64,000 nucleotides of DNA from Nautilus pompilius (taxonomy: Eukaryota > Mollusca > Cephalopoda > Nautilida > Nautilidae): contig JACATO010000310.1 of NCBI GenBank assembly GCA_018389105.1, positions 1,324,501 to 1,388,500 of the forward strand, read 5' to 3'. Positions 35,110-46,036 of this stretch are shown here, piece after piece. A program made the translations under genes and the position numbers. Each line of letters begins with the position of its first letter. Within the stretch, counting starts at the first letter, position 1. The notes beneath the pieces were generated by a model. The model saw nothing but the letters and a program-made list of their open reading frames with translations, did not search any database and was not told the DNA's origin.

Positions 35110-35276
35110 ATGAGAGAGAGAGAGAGAGAGGGAAGAGAGAGGAAGAGAGAGGGAGAGAGAGAGAGAGAGAGAGAGAGGAGATATGGCGTCAGTACAGAGA
35201 GAGATATGGGGCGAGAGAGAGAGAGAGAGCGAGAGAGAGAGAGAGAGATGGCGTCAGTACAGAGAGAGATCTGGGG

Positions 35277-35307
<31 letters not shown>

Positions 35308-35330
35308 TATGGCGTCAGTACAGAGAGAGA

Positions 35331-35382
<52 letters not shown>
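35110..35382 (+). repeat. GA microsatellite with three inverted CRE-type units
   Basis: GA runs carry three spaced copies of ATATGGCGTCAGTACAGAGA (at about 35180, 35245 and 35310). This is the reverse complement of the CRE-array unit with TGACGTCA changed to TGACGCCA. Confidence 0.93.
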
Positions 35383-35385
<3 letters not shown>

Positions 35386-36325
35386 CGCATTAGCACCAGA
35401 AATCCGCCAGGGGGGGGTGGGGGAAGAGAAAAGATGACGCATGGAAACTAGCAGGTCTACCTACGGACAATGAAAGCACGGCAAAAAAAAACGGTTTTCG
35501 GTTATTGCTTTACGATCTTGAAACTCATTTCGAACGCAATGCGTGCAAAATGCCCACCTATCCATTCCTCCGATCTCTCGACTCGCGTTCACTTTCTTTT
35601 CTTCTCTTTGAAGTGGAGATAAAACGAAAGTAAGAAGTTCGCACCGTTTGCGTTGTCGTGATTAATGATTCTGAAAAGCAGTCGCTAGCGCCATAGCAAG
35701 GCACCACGCTACACCTGCAAGCAATTAGCGTTTTGGAAGCTTTCATGCCCACCAGGAGGCGCCGGCTCTTGCGAATATTGTGGCAAGAAAACGAATAAAG
35801 ATTTTTTTTTTTAAGTTTTTACGCGAAGGGATCTCATCTAAGGTGTAGTTGGGTAGAGCGAAGTAGGCTTCTATTATTAACCCTTTAGCACGGGATGGTG
35901 ACTACTCTCTGTTTCGGTAACGGCTTCTTGGGTTTCTACGCCCAGTCACTCAATCTGAGAGTGTACATTATTTAATATCTTGTGGTTGTTTTGCACGTCT
36001 GTCTGATTCGTCCCGAAGACGTTTAATAAGAGACAGGACAGACGTGTACATTGGCCGATCATTCCTCCGCTGGCGGGTTAAACACGACTCTGACGAATGG
36101 TTTGAGTGATTGTCTCGTTCAAAGGTAGACCTTTTCCGGGCATTACGCTGTCTGTCTGGATGGTATAGCGTGGTAAACAAGAATGCGATGGTAACTCTTT
36201 ATTCATAATCCATAATTCCATATACTTTGCAGATATATGAAGAGAGTACCAAGAACCTTCATTTCTCCCCTGTCTCTCCTGTTGAGGTGGGGTGCTATAT
36301 CAGCCTCCAGCGCTGCTGCTGCTGT
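35383..36325. other. No supported gene
   Basis: A G-run at 35409-35423, otherwise plain DNA. Minus frames at 35558-35752 and 35968-36180 have no motifs. Confidence 0.45.
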
Positions 36326-36328
36326 GGG

Positions 36329-36330
36329 GG

Positions 36331-36362
<32 letters not shown>

Positions 36363-36363
36363 T
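36329..36363 (+). repeat. TC then TG microsatellite
   Basis: (TC)n joined to (TG)n. Confidence 0.9.
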
Positions 36364-36451
36364 TTCAGTTTAAGCAAACCTTTGGGGAAACACCGACACC
36401 ACTACGGATTCTCGTATCTTTCAGACGACTCGCGTCACTAGCAAACAACCT

Positions 36452-36481
36452 GGCTCTCTCTCTCTCTCTCCTCTCTCTCGC

Positions 36482-36513
<32 letters not shown>
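36452..36513 (+). repeat. TC microsatellite
   Basis: (TC)n with a few CG interruptions. Confidence 0.93.
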
Positions 36514-36945
36514 GGTCCACTAGCGAGGAACATAAAATCTAACAAATATAAATTTCTAAAATGCATCCGTGCACTTGAAAGAGCTCACAACTCTAATTAG
36601 TTTGTTATTCTTTGGTTTGTAGTATATTTAACGAATTTACTTTGAATAATTGCGTTTATTTGACCTTGTTTTCCTAGCTCAAGATGCTAAAAGGTCTCAA
36701 GACGTAATTTATTTTTTTTCAAAATATTTCTTGAGGTTATCGAAATTCTAACTTGTAAACAAACAAACACTTCCCTCTCGCGTTTTTACACTGAGCTTCT
36801 TCAAATATTTATTTAAAATAAATTGAAAGTTAAGCACCATTGCTCGTGAAACTATAGGGAGCATGTTTACTTATAGATATAAAGGAGTATTTGGATGAGT
36901 TTTGCAAGATGCAAACTTTCCAGACTGGGGACACCTCTCTCTGCG
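36514..36945. other. No gene seen
   Basis: AT-rich DNA leading into the GC-rich simple tract. Confidence 0.5.
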
Positions 36946-37330
36946 AGCAAGGGGCGCGCCATCGAGCTCCAGCGATCGCGCGATCTCTCGCGCGCTCGCT
37001 GAGCGAGAGAGCTCGAGTAGCGCGCGCGAGCGCGCGCGAGAGAAATAGCGCGAGAAGGCCTCCCAGCGAGCTCGCTCTCTCTCTCCAATCTCTCGCCAGC
37101 GCTCTCTTCGAGTCGCTCAAGCTCGCGATCTCTCGCAATAGAGCTAGGCTGAAGCTCTCTCCATCTCCTCTCTCTCTCCTGCCCTTCCAAGCTCTCTCTC
37201 TCTCTTCTCTCTCTCCTCTCTCTCGCTCTCCAATATCTCTCCATCTTCTCTTCTCTCTCTCCATCTCTCTCCATCTCTCTCCATCTCTCTCTCTCTCTCT
37301 CCATCTCTCCTCCATTTCTCTCTCCATCTC

Positions 37331-37378
<48 letters not shown>

Positions 37379-37458
37379 TCTCTCTCTCTCCATCTCTCTT
37401 CTCTCTCTCCATCTCTCTCTCTCTCTTTCCATCTCTCTCTATCCATCTCTCTCTCTCC
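36946..37458 (+). repeat. GC/GA cryptic simple tract grading into TC/CCATC microsatellite
   Basis: 36946-37140 is built of GCGCGAG and TCTCGCG steps like 28481-28856 and is followed by about 310 bp of TC with CCATC interruptions. Here the GC-rich part precedes the TC side, a mirror of the 28.2-28.9 kb arrangement. Open frames on both strands are low-complexity artefacts. Confidence 0.9.
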
Positions 37459-37767
37459 CACACTCATTATAGTATGTAGAACTTTTCTGCTTATCATTTC
37501 TGAAGCGATGGGTTTGAAACATTTTATTTAATTGAATAAATACAGTTTGTGTTTTTTTTTTTGTTTTCTACTGACAAAATGAAGTTTCCAGAATGCACGA
37601 TTATAGAGAACTTTTTACATAAACGTACTTTCAATATGCGAACGGAGAATGTACGAATGAAATTCCGACTTGAATTATCGGTTTACAATCTCAGTGATTC
37701 TAAGTGAGGACGGCGATAAAAAAAGAAGTTAGAACGAGCTGAGTTCAAATGTATATAACATATGGAT

Positions 37768-37810
37768 ATTATTATTATTATGTATTATTATGATATTATT
37801 ATTATTATTC

Positions 37811-37863
<53 letters not shown>

Positions 37864-37985
37864 TATTATTATTTTATTCTTATTATTATTATTATTATAT
37901 ATTCTTATTATATTATTATTATTATTATTTTATTATTATTATTATTATTATTAATTATTATTATTATTATTTATTATTATTATTT
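37768..37985 (+). repeat. ATT microsatellite
   Basis: About 218 bp of (TTA)n with small slips. Confidence 0.97.
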
Positions 37986-38400
37986 CCATGCCCAGATCAA
38001 CGCAATGCTAGAAATCTAGTTACTTTCATTTTAATCTACAGCGAATTTAGTTAGACATTCCGGTTTAAAATAAATTTATTACATATTAAATTTTTTAACA
38101 ATTCTAAAGATATGCAGGTTTTTATTTTTCATGAGAGAGCTTAAGTTAAGTTTGATGTTTCGTGTGTACCTCTTAATGAAACTCAAAAATTATTTTTATT
38201 AACTTGTCAATAAAGTCGCCTTTATGCGAAGACCATCGCGTGATAAATCGATAAGAATCGGCCAATAGAATTATTTGCGTTGTAAATTAGAATTTTATTA
38301 TGCAGATCTGATGTAATCGCTCGGATTTCCAGTGGATGAATTCTAACAGACATCGGGGGGTTGGCAGAGCCGCACATATCACTGTTTTGTCTGTTGCCAG

Positions 38401-38438
38401 GCGATGGGCGCCGCAGTCACGAGTTTGAACGAAATACA
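38401..38438 (+). CDS. Candidate 38-bp micro-exon
   Basis: Strong sites on both sides (acceptor CTGTTTTGTCTGTTGCCAG, donor ACA|GTAAGG) delimit 38 bp. Two frames are open: one reads DGRRSHEFERNT, the other AMGAAVTSLNEI. With no partner exon the frame cannot be chosen. Chance pairing of sites is quite possible. Confidence 0.22.
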
Positions 38439-38582
38439 GTAAGGGTGTTTACTTGGATTCTGCAGGGAGAAAGAAAAAGAAGAAAAAAGTTAATTTCCAC
38501 GTATTTGTTCGTGACAATAACATCTGATCTTTACTTGAAGGTATCGAGTACGGGGAGTTGAGTGGTGTTATTTACAAGGCTG

Positions 38583-38954
38583 ATGGTTCGGTTTGGACGT
38601 ACCGTCTCCACCTGATCGGCACTAAGCCATTAGTTAGTTAAGTAAATACTGGTAAAAGGAAGTAATGGTTCGGTTTGGACGTTCCGCCTCTATCTGATCG
38701 GCACTAAGCCATTAGTTAGTTAAGTAAATACTGGTAAAAGGAAGTAATGGTTCGGTTTGGACGTTCCGCCTCTATCTGATCGGCACTAAGCCATTAGTTA
38801 GTTAAGTAAATACTGGTAAAAGGAAGTAATGGTTCGGTTTGGACGTACCGTCTCCACCTGATCGGCACTAAGCCATTAGTTAGTTAAGTAAATACTGGTA
38901 AAAGGAAGTAATGGTTCGGTTTGGACGTTCCGCCTCTACCTGATCGGCACTAAG
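38583..38954 (+). repeat. 82-bp tandem repeat, 4.5 copies, two alternating variants
   Basis: Units start at 38583, 38665, 38747, 38829 and a partial one at 38911, each beginning ATGGTTCGGTTTGGACGT. Units 1 and 4 carry ACCGTCTCCACC. Units 2 and 3 carry TCCGCCTCTATC, and unit 5 is mixed. The rest of each unit is essentially identical. Confidence 0.96.
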
Positions 38955-39772
38955 AATTCCCGGACTAGTACTCTGTAGCTTTGGATGAAGCAGTAAATCT
39001 TAACTCTTAATAGAGTGGGCGCCACACGCTGATGTGGTCGGACACTCAGGGTTTCAGCGAGACAGGGGGCAGACCAGCAGGGGAGCAGCTCACTCCGAGA
39101 CCGCCTCACAGACCGATGTTCCGAGGCAATCAAGCAAGCGGACCGTTTCCAGTCTCCTTGTCTGGTTGATGGTGGAGGTATTCAGAAATATGTCTTCCTT
39201 CGCGAGCACCGTCTCCGGAACCAGGTACTCTTAGGTTATCTTACTATAGGGTTTAACTTAAATAAAATATTCGGTTGGTTCTAGCAAGTCGGCAATAACC
39301 AACTCTACCAAAACCATACCTCAGTTAGCGTCTTATTTGGATTTCTCAAAAAGAATTTGAGTTTTTTGCCGTTAGGTTCCATCCATTTTCTAACATCCGT
39401 TAAACAAAAAGTAGAAAAAATGAATTGTCATCAAGAACACGGAGGCAGGAATGGAAGGGTTGGACTATCAGCATTTGTGTAAACGTGCAGACGTCAAGGC
39501 GACAACAACAGCAACAGCTGTAACGTTTGCATTCTATCTGATATTGACAACTGGGAAACTTCTTTTCGTTTTAGCGTGTACTCCACAACTGGCGGTTCCC
39601 CGGGTTTGGGTCGATTCGCCGGGTCCAGACCGCCAGAGGGAGTTGACAGAGGATGCGAACCATCGCCGTTTAAAATAATGGCTGGCGATTCAAAAGAAGG
39701 CGTCTGTGGAAAGACTTTAGAACGATCGCCCGAGCTGCGCTCTTGCCGAGCGCATGCGTGGTTCTCTTTCTC
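38955..39772. other. No supported gene
   Basis: An ATG frame at 39029 (MWSDTQGFSETGGRPAGEQL, 45 codons) is mildly protein-like. Nothing else is seen. Confidence 0.4.
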
Positions 39773-40041
39773 TCTGTACTGACGTCATATATCTATGTAC
39801 TGACGTCATCTCTCTCTGTACTGACGTCATATCTCTCTCTGTACTGACGTCATCTCTCTCTGTACTCACGTCATATCTCTCTGTGCTGACGTCATCTCTC
39901 TCTGTACTCACGTCATATCTCTCTCTGTACTGACGTCATCTCTCTCTCTGTACTGACATCATATCTCTCTCTGTACTCACGTCATCTCTCTCTCTGTACT
40001 GACGTCATCTCTCTCTCTGTACTCACGTCATGTCTCTCTCC
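39773..40041 (+). repeat. CRE-containing TC array, third locus
   Basis: About twelve units of CTCTCTGTACTGACGTCAT at a period of about 21-25 bp. TGACGTCA alternates irregularly with TCACGTCA, and one unit has TGACATCA. Linkers vary between TCTC and ATCTC. Confidence 0.96.
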
Positions 40042-40871
40042 CGTCGTTTCGGTAGTTATGTCGGTCTGGTGCCGCGAACCCTCGGTGACGGGGCGCGCGC
40101 TGCTAACTTTAAACGAGACCCTTTCATTGTTTCCTTGATCGATGTCTGCGAGGAAAATCTATCGAAGCCCCCCCCACCCACTTCCTTCGTGCTCGGTAAA
40201 TTCCATCAGCTGCCGGAGAATTAGAGTCGCCTGAATTAAACAGTAGAACTCAATGTTCTTATAGTTTTTGTTTTGTTTTCTAACCCTAACCCCACCCAAG
40301 CATCTCCACACACAGATCCTTCAGCGAGACGGATGCCGGTCGATCAGACTTAGTCTCTGATCTCGTTTGACCCTCCGCGGTATCTGCTGGCGCTGTATCT
40401 TCGGCCCCTCGCGTCCGGCCGATCGGGTCGAGTGGTGGCGCGGGCTTGTTTATTGGAAGGGGCCGGGATACTCGGCTCGCAGGGGGTCCCCCCTTTTTGC
40501 CACAACCTGCTTAGAAGTACAAGGGTCACTGGAACCAGACGGTTTTGGGTATTTCAGGAGCTGAGTGTTTTTCGCTCAGCTGGGTACTCTCTAGGATTAC
40601 CCCTATGCGACATTATGATCTTAAAAGGGGCGGCCGGCACCGGTTTTTAATGGGGCCGGCCCACGTACCTATTCTCGTCGATAATCTTGTTTATACGTAG
40701 ATCGATACCGGTTTTTATACAGGGCGGTGCTGACGGCCGACCTGTTCAGCCCTCGACGAATAACCGAAGCTGTCTGACTTACCAATGCCATAGTCTCGAT
40801 TTTACTATGGAAGCCGCTAATCGGCGGCAAACGGCTCCCCCTGTTCTCCGTCAAGACCTGTTTTCGGTCAA
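40042..40871. other. GC-rich stretch with several open frames, no clear gene
   Basis: Higher GC and CpG than its surroundings. Open frames overlap in several registers (for example 40030-40224 and 40432-40650, plus). It may be the 5' part or promoter region of the ORF at 40872. Confidence 0.35.
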
Positions 40872-41189
40872 ATGTTGCGTGATCTCTTATATTCTTCTAA
40901 GCCGAGTCCCGAAACGTTATCATGGGAACCCGTGACGTTCTCTCCTAGTTTATCTCAGATTGTGGAAGCGATCCAGGACTTCCGACCCCACCCGCTCGAG
41001 ACGACACGCGCTACTGCTGCTGCTGATGGTGGTGGTAACGACCCTACGACTACAAACATTCCGCGTGTCAGTTTTGAACTCTGTCCGGACGAATCGCCGT
41101 TCAAACAGGAGGTTACCGTAGTGTCGTTTATACTTGCGCTGTACGCTTTCTCAAGGTTTACAAAGCAAACGCTGGCCGGGTCTCACTGA
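40872..41189 (+). CDS. Hypothetical 105-residue ORF followed by a poly(A) signal
   Basis: A true ATG opens 105 codons. Pieces include MLRDLLYSSKPSPETLSWEP, FSPSLSQIVEAIQDFRPHPL, and near the end VSFELCPDESPFKQEVTVVS then FILALYAFSRFTKQTL. The last 30 residues could form one hydrophobic helix. The middle has a short TACTGCTGCTGCTGATGG run coding Ala/Gly. AATAAA lies 29 bp after the stop (41218), as in a compact terminal exon. No homologue is recognised. An upstream exon cannot be excluded, since this ATG has an ordinary context. Confidence 0.38.
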   Translation: MLRDLLYSSKPSPETLSWEPVTFSPSLSQIVEAIQDFRPHPLETTRATAAADGGGNDPTTTNIPRVSFELCPDESPFKQEVTVVSFILALYAFSRFTKQTLAGSH

Positions 41190-41217
41190 ACAGCCATGAT
41201 GAAATCGAGTGTGACTC

Positions 41218-41223
41218 AATAAA
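41218..41223 (+). terminator. Poly(A) signal AATAAA
   Basis: The hexamer lies 29 bp after the stop of the 105-residue ORF, immediately before the fourth CRE array. A lone AATAAA is common by chance in this AT-rich DNA. Confidence 0.35.
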
Positions 41224-41239
41224 GTTAAATTTATTTCCC

Positions 41240-41457
41240 CTCTCTCTCTCTCTCTCTGTACTGACGTCATCCCTCTCTCACTTAGTGATGTCATCTCTCT
41301 CTCCCACTTAGTGATGTCATCTCTCTCTCTGTGTACTGACGTCATCCTTCTCTCACTTAGTGATGTCATCTCTCTCTCTCTGTACTGACGTCATCCTTCT
41401 CTCACTTAGTGATGTCATCTCTCTCTCCCTCTCTCTCTCTCAGTCTCAGTCTCTCTC
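41240..41457 (+). repeat. CRE-containing TC array, fourth locus
   Basis: TGTACTGACGTCATCC alternates with CTCACTTAGTGATGTCATC, spaced by TC runs. Three perfect CRE octamers and four GTGATGTCA variants are present. As at 12 kb, two half-unit types alternate. Confidence 0.95.
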
Positions 41458-42439
41458 TCTCTTCCAAAAAATGAATAAGTATCCATCCACTGCAGAAGCG
41501 AGAAGTAGAGGGAATGAAACACCCACGCTGTATTCTGTCGACGTCATTAAAAGCAGCCATTGTGTGGATCCTGGAGACACGATGCGCACTTTCAGTAACA
41601 TATAATGTGACGTAGTGCACACATTTACACAACAAGTTCTCCGCCACTGTATTGAAAAACCAACGGCAAAGAATAACACGCCGCTACATAAGGCGGCGCT
41701 ATCCTACGCGACGGAATTTTCTGTTTTGAAGTTTTTAAAAGTTCCGTGGGGAATGGAATCTTTTAATACGAAACAAGTCGCCTATGAATTCCCAGAATGC
41801 CGTGCGCACTAAATCAGCTGACCTATATACATATTAAATGTCGCTAAAAAGAGACGACATCGCTGGAACATGGAGAAGCATCGTTCAGTCTGCGGGAGTT
41901 TTCTAGTGTGGAGAAGATTTCGGACTGATCTGGTTTACTTGACCTTACAGGGACGAGTCCGAAGCAGTTAGGAGAGAACCACAAGTGCCTCGAAACATTC
42001 CCCGCTGGACAAACATGAACGATATCTAACAAAATCTCTTTTTAAATGCAATTACATTTTCTCGCTCCAACAAGCGCGAGGAAGTTATACGATGTATAAA
42101 AGCATTGTTTGATAGGGAATGATGTATCAGTATCGATCTTAACCGAGGCATTTATAGCACTGATCTTCTGCAGCTATTTCCATTTTCATTTCCCGTTAAG
42201 GTGTGTTTCTGTGAGGGTAACAGACCACTTTAGATTAGACACCTTGCAGATGTTGTCGGCTTTGCTTGGAACCGCTTAATCGGTGTCGGTTGGAAGTCAG
42301 TCCCCCTGTTTAACCCTATGAAGTATCGCAGTTAAATCATGGAGTCTGTTCTGCCTTTCTGTGCTGCCACCTTACCGATGGAAAGGCAACTAATCTATCT
42401 TTGTGGTCTTCTTGCGTATTAAAATGGAATTAAAATATC
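41458..42439. other. No supported gene
   Basis: Open frames at 41402-41812 overlap the array's edge. One plus frame, 41615-41812, is mildly protein-like without motifs. Confidence 0.4.
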
Positions 42440-43065
42440 ATATACACACACACACACTCACTCACTCACTCACACATACACACATACACACTCACTCACA
42501 ATACTCCTAGACACACTCGCTCACATACTCACTCACACATACATTTACACACACACACACTCACATATACTCCTACCCACACTCACTCATTCACACATTC
42601 TCACACTCAAAATACTCCTACACACACTCACTCATTCACACATTCACACACACTCGCACATACACACATTCACACATTCACACATATTCCTACACACTCA
42701 CTCACTCACACATACTCCTACACACGCACACTCACTCATACACACACACACTCACTCACAATACTCCTAGACACACTCACTCACATACACACAAACTCAC
42801 ATACTCACTCACACATACATTTACAAACACACTCACATATACTCCTACCCACACTCACTCACACATTCACACACACTCGCACATACACACATTCTCACAC
42901 TGACACATACTCCTACACACATTCACTCACTCACACATTCACATGCACACTCGCACATACACACACTCACACACACTCACACATACTCCTACACACGCAC
43001 GCTCACTCATACTCACACACTCACTCACTCACACTCATACACGCGGACAACACTCATACTCACAC
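42440..43065 (+). repeat. CA/CACT-rich satellite with ATACTCCTACACAC units
   Basis: About 625 bp of CA and CACT steps in which ATACTCCTA(C/G)ACACAC recurs about every 60-100 bp, with large blocks repeated (for example near 42480 and 42755). Confidence 0.95.
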
Positions 43066-44219
43066 ACGCTCATTTATACAGTAATAACTCCTTTATTAGT
43101 AAATCCATTAAAAGACATTTTTCATCAGTCCAAGTCACTGAAAGATTTTCAGTTCAGTTTATTTATATTTATTCCTGTCTGATTCTTTTAGTTCCAGTCA
43201 GGGCTGTACACCAAACTCTTGTAATGAAGCGTAGCTGGTACTAGGATAGTTTTACTTTTGCTTTAATTAATCATCACACAGCGACTCACTTGAGTCGAAG
43301 CAAGGATCTCCGCTGCCACGAACATCTACTGAACAAATAAAAGACGGTGATAATGATAATAAAATCCGGTATAGAGACCAGATGGATTAGTGCTGTCTCC
43401 GAAAGACATGCAAGCCGTGTGCAACAGCAATTATAACGGTTCATCCAGAGCTGCTGATTGGAATAACTTGTAAGGATTAATACGGCGAGATGTCGCTGCA
43501 GTTCGTTTTATCCAGTAAAATTATAAATTAACCCGAGTTTTTAGGATCGAGAATGTATCGTTGTACATGTTCTTATACTTTATTTCTTCCAATATAATTA
43601 TAGATAAGGGCTAAATTTTAGACTCGTTTTTTTTTCTTCTCAAAATCTTTTAAAGAACCTCGCTCGCGCACAAGAAGGTGCGCGCGGACGCCGTTATGTA
43701 ACCAGACCAGGGAGAGAACATTAATTTACAGCGGCTAATACATTTTGAGGAAATCGGATTTAAAAACAGCCACCCAGCTATGTGAGGTAAAGCCATGTGG
43801 GAGGGAAAAGGTGGGGGAGGCCGAAGTAAATCGCATTCTTTAAATGCTAAAGAAGTAAAATCAGCTGAAACCACCTGGAAGCCTACAACCTGAACGATTT
43901 GGCAGATACGACTGCTATGGCGAGATAGCCGTCATCGGCTTTTCCATCAGGGGGGGGGTGGGTGGCTGCATAGGGATGACTCCAGAAATGGGGGCGGGCA
44001 AATACTCGTATCTGCCGAGTTAATGCGAGCGATGTACGTGTAGGGTTTCTCAAGTGCAGCACCAGAAGCAGCGAGAATGTTTAAAGATGATGGCGCGATT
44101 GGTGCTACATATTCAAAATGTTTCACTTTCCCAAACGTTTATCAACCTGTCAATATTAGATTATCAGAAAAGTAGATTTTCATAATAGAATAATCGATGA
44201 GTGAGTGGGTTACTAGTAG
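43066..44219. other. No supported gene
   Basis: A minus frame at 43650-43874 lacks motifs. There is a G-run at 43951-43964. Nothing else is seen. Confidence 0.45.
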
Positions 44220-44555
44220 ACAGCAGTAATAGTGATCGATTTAAAAATCGCACTGACAGCCATTTATCTTCCATGGGAGTGCTTTTCACGGCTGCTGAAG
44301 TACCCGAAGAACGGTCAGACGATATACCGACATTATCCAATAGGTGCAGCTTTCAGAATAGCAGGATGGCTACAAGACTGGTATAGAATGTGGCTGGGGC
44401 ACAAAGGATTCTTTAAAAGCAAGTTTCTTTATTCACTCTGCATAAGGAAATACCGGTTGAGGGAGCGATTCCTAAACGAAGCGACATATCTAGCAAAGAA
44501 GGTGCGAAAACCACAGCATAGAAACGTGGCAGCGGAAGAATTCCCCTGTTTGTAG
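44220..44555 (+). CDS. Candidate terminal exon, aromatic/basic protein
   Basis: An open frame from a stop at 44217-44219 to TAG at 44555 reads convincingly: IYLPWECFSRLLKYPKNGQT, IYRHYPIGAAFRIAGWLQDW, YRMWLGHKGFFKSKFLYSL, then basic helices (KYRLRERFLNEATYLAKKVR) and EEFPCL. It lacks an early ATG, so it would be entered by an acceptor (for example ACTGACAG at about 44259). Many Trp/Tyr and basic residues suggest a small structural or organelle protein, but I cannot name it. A second plus frame (44201-44386) is open in parallel. Confidence 0.38.
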   Translation, partial: TAVIVIDLKIALTAIYLPWECFSRLLKYPKNGQTIYRHYPIGAAFRIAGWLQDWYRMWLGHKGFFKSKFLYSLCIRKYRLRERFLNEATYLAKKVRKPQHRNVAAEEFPCL

Positions 44556-44773
44556 AGTAAAGAGTTGTGTAGACTCCGATGGGGGCAGAATTAACCGTAG
44601 CAGTTTTTTTAAATCCACTATGAGGGGCAGACGTAAAGACCCCAGCAGGAGAAATTACGTACAATAGAAAGGGATGAAAGGAGAGGCTTTGCGTTGCTTG
44701 GTTGAGAGGAAAGTGTGATTGTTTATCTTATGAGCGCTTGCTGGGCAAGTGCGGTACAGTGAAACTTTAAATG

Positions 44774-44798
44774 TGAGAGAGAGAGAGAGAGAGAGAGA

Positions 44799-44830
<32 letters not shown>

Positions 44831-44833
44831 AAG
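44774..44833 (+). repeat. GA microsatellite
   Basis: (GA)n with AAG interruptions. Confidence 0.95.
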
Positions 44834-45209
44834 AATCAAGGACGGCCTAACGTTCTGCAAACCGACGTGGTGACTCCCCCGGCCGCCAGACCGACTGGCC
44901 TGGCCGTTGATCTTGAATCAGCGTTGCCACCCTGCCTGACATAACAGCTGCTGCTGCTGCTGCAAGACCTCTCTACGACTTTGGATGCTAAACACCTGAC
45001 TATTTTGAGAAACTCAGCAGCAGAACGGCATGAATCCGAATCTACAAAAGCCGATATGAAGGCCGAAGGTGGTCATTTTGAAAAGCGAAAGATTTAAAAT
45101 TCAAAATAAACGGGGTTTTCTTATCCATGCTGTAATAGCCCCTAAAACTAAATTTGATCCACTAACGTCTCGTTCGTTTTTGTTTTTGTTTTATTAAATT
45201 TCTAAATAG
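44834..45209. other. No gene seen
   Basis: A (GCT)n run at 44947-44963 and otherwise plain DNA leading to the acceptor at 45209. Confidence 0.45.
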
Positions 45210-45284
45210 GATCTTCCTTCCCCTCCCAAAATTTTGAGGGGAAGTGTACCTGACTGGTTACACTTGATATCCCCGTGTGCCTGC
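45210..45284 (+). CDS. Candidate internal exon, 25 codons, phase 0-0
   Basis: An acceptor (TTAAATTTCTAAATAG) opens one frame, DLPSPPKILRGSVPDWLHLI then SPCAC, to a plausible donor (TGC|GTAAAA). The other two frames stop quickly. GSVPDWL recalls the G-x-(I/V)-P-x-W-L start of carotenoid-cleavage oxygenases (RPE65/BCO family), but the following RNGPG is missing, so I give that little weight. If unspliced, the frame runs to TAG at 45332. It may belong with the exon at 45905. Confidence 0.32.
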
Positions 45285-45904
45285 GTAAAAATCTTGCGCT
45301 TAGAAATTAAATATCAATTCACTTTGTCTTAGATGGATCATTGTTGTCAAGATTCGGACTAAATTCCAAGTATTTTGTCAAACGCCTATAATGATTTCGT
45401 TTGATTTGTATTAAAATCGATATCGATCCACCTTTTACACAACACCACCGCTAAAGGATTCTGGCACATCGATTGATGGCTTCTAATCAAAGTTTTAATT
45501 TAAAAAAAAAAATTGTTTTTGTTAACTTAAAATATTTTTCTTGTTCGTAAACACTGAACTGCTGAAGAAATCGTCGGTAATTTTATCGGGAAATATTATT
45601 GCTATTCCTATTTTGCGAGCGGTACAATGTATTCCTCCGCTAGGTTCTGGGGAATGTTCGACTTCAGTGTCGGAAAGACGCCGCCAAAGCTGTCGGGTTA
45701 TGAGGAATGGAATCTCCTATCCTCTCTGTAAGGCTTTTCACGCGCCATGTGCATTATTTCCATCTGTCTGTCTGTACTGTTAAAAGAGGGTGATTAGTTT
45801 GTAATTAGCGTCTTTCATCTTGAGGAAATGCCCCTAAAGACAAAAGCACATTTAAAGTACTAACGAAAACTTACTTTTTTTTTTTTTTGCGTTCGTCCAC
45901 GCAG
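45285..45904. other. Possible intron; one weak exon-like frame
   Basis: A plus frame (45541-45728) reads NIIAIPILRAVQCIPPLGSG up to a donor (CTCT|GTAAGG), but its acceptor is weak and its phase does not fit its neighbours. A (T)n run precedes the acceptor at 45904. Confidence 0.3.
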
Positions 45905-46036
45905 CTTGGAGCCGGAATAACTCCCGACTCCGCCATCACTCTCAGAAGTTCTGCGGCGGCTCACTTCCTCCAGCGAACCTCGGCAGATTTTCTGACCGAA
46001 ACAAAACGCCTCCTTCGTCGAGTATCGTTTGTGGAT
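45905..46036 (+). CDS. Candidate internal exon, 44 codons, phase 0-0, helical
   Basis: A very long pyrimidine tract and acceptor (TTTTTTTTTTTTGCGTTCGT then CCACGCAG) and a donor (GAT|GTAAAA) bound exactly 44 codons: LGAGITPDSAITLRSSAAAH, FLQRTSADFLTETKRLLRRV, SFVD. A helix of about 20 residues followed by KR..RRVSFVD faintly recalls the helix 2-loop-helix 3 part of histone-fold proteins (POLE3/CHRAC and TAF kin). That is only an impression. Phase 0-0 matches the 45210 candidate. Confidence 0.45.

Noticed and set aside
36830-37497. Glu/Arg- and Ser/Leu-rich frames of about 200 codons
   Set aside because: Translation of GA/TC simple sequence.
40279-40292. Telomere-like CCCTAACCC
   Set aside because: Only about two imperfect copies, with no array.
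45210-45284. Carotenoid-oxygenase N-terminal motif (GSVPDWL)
   Set aside because: The obligatory RNGPG and downstream His motifs are absent nearby. Seven residues are too few.
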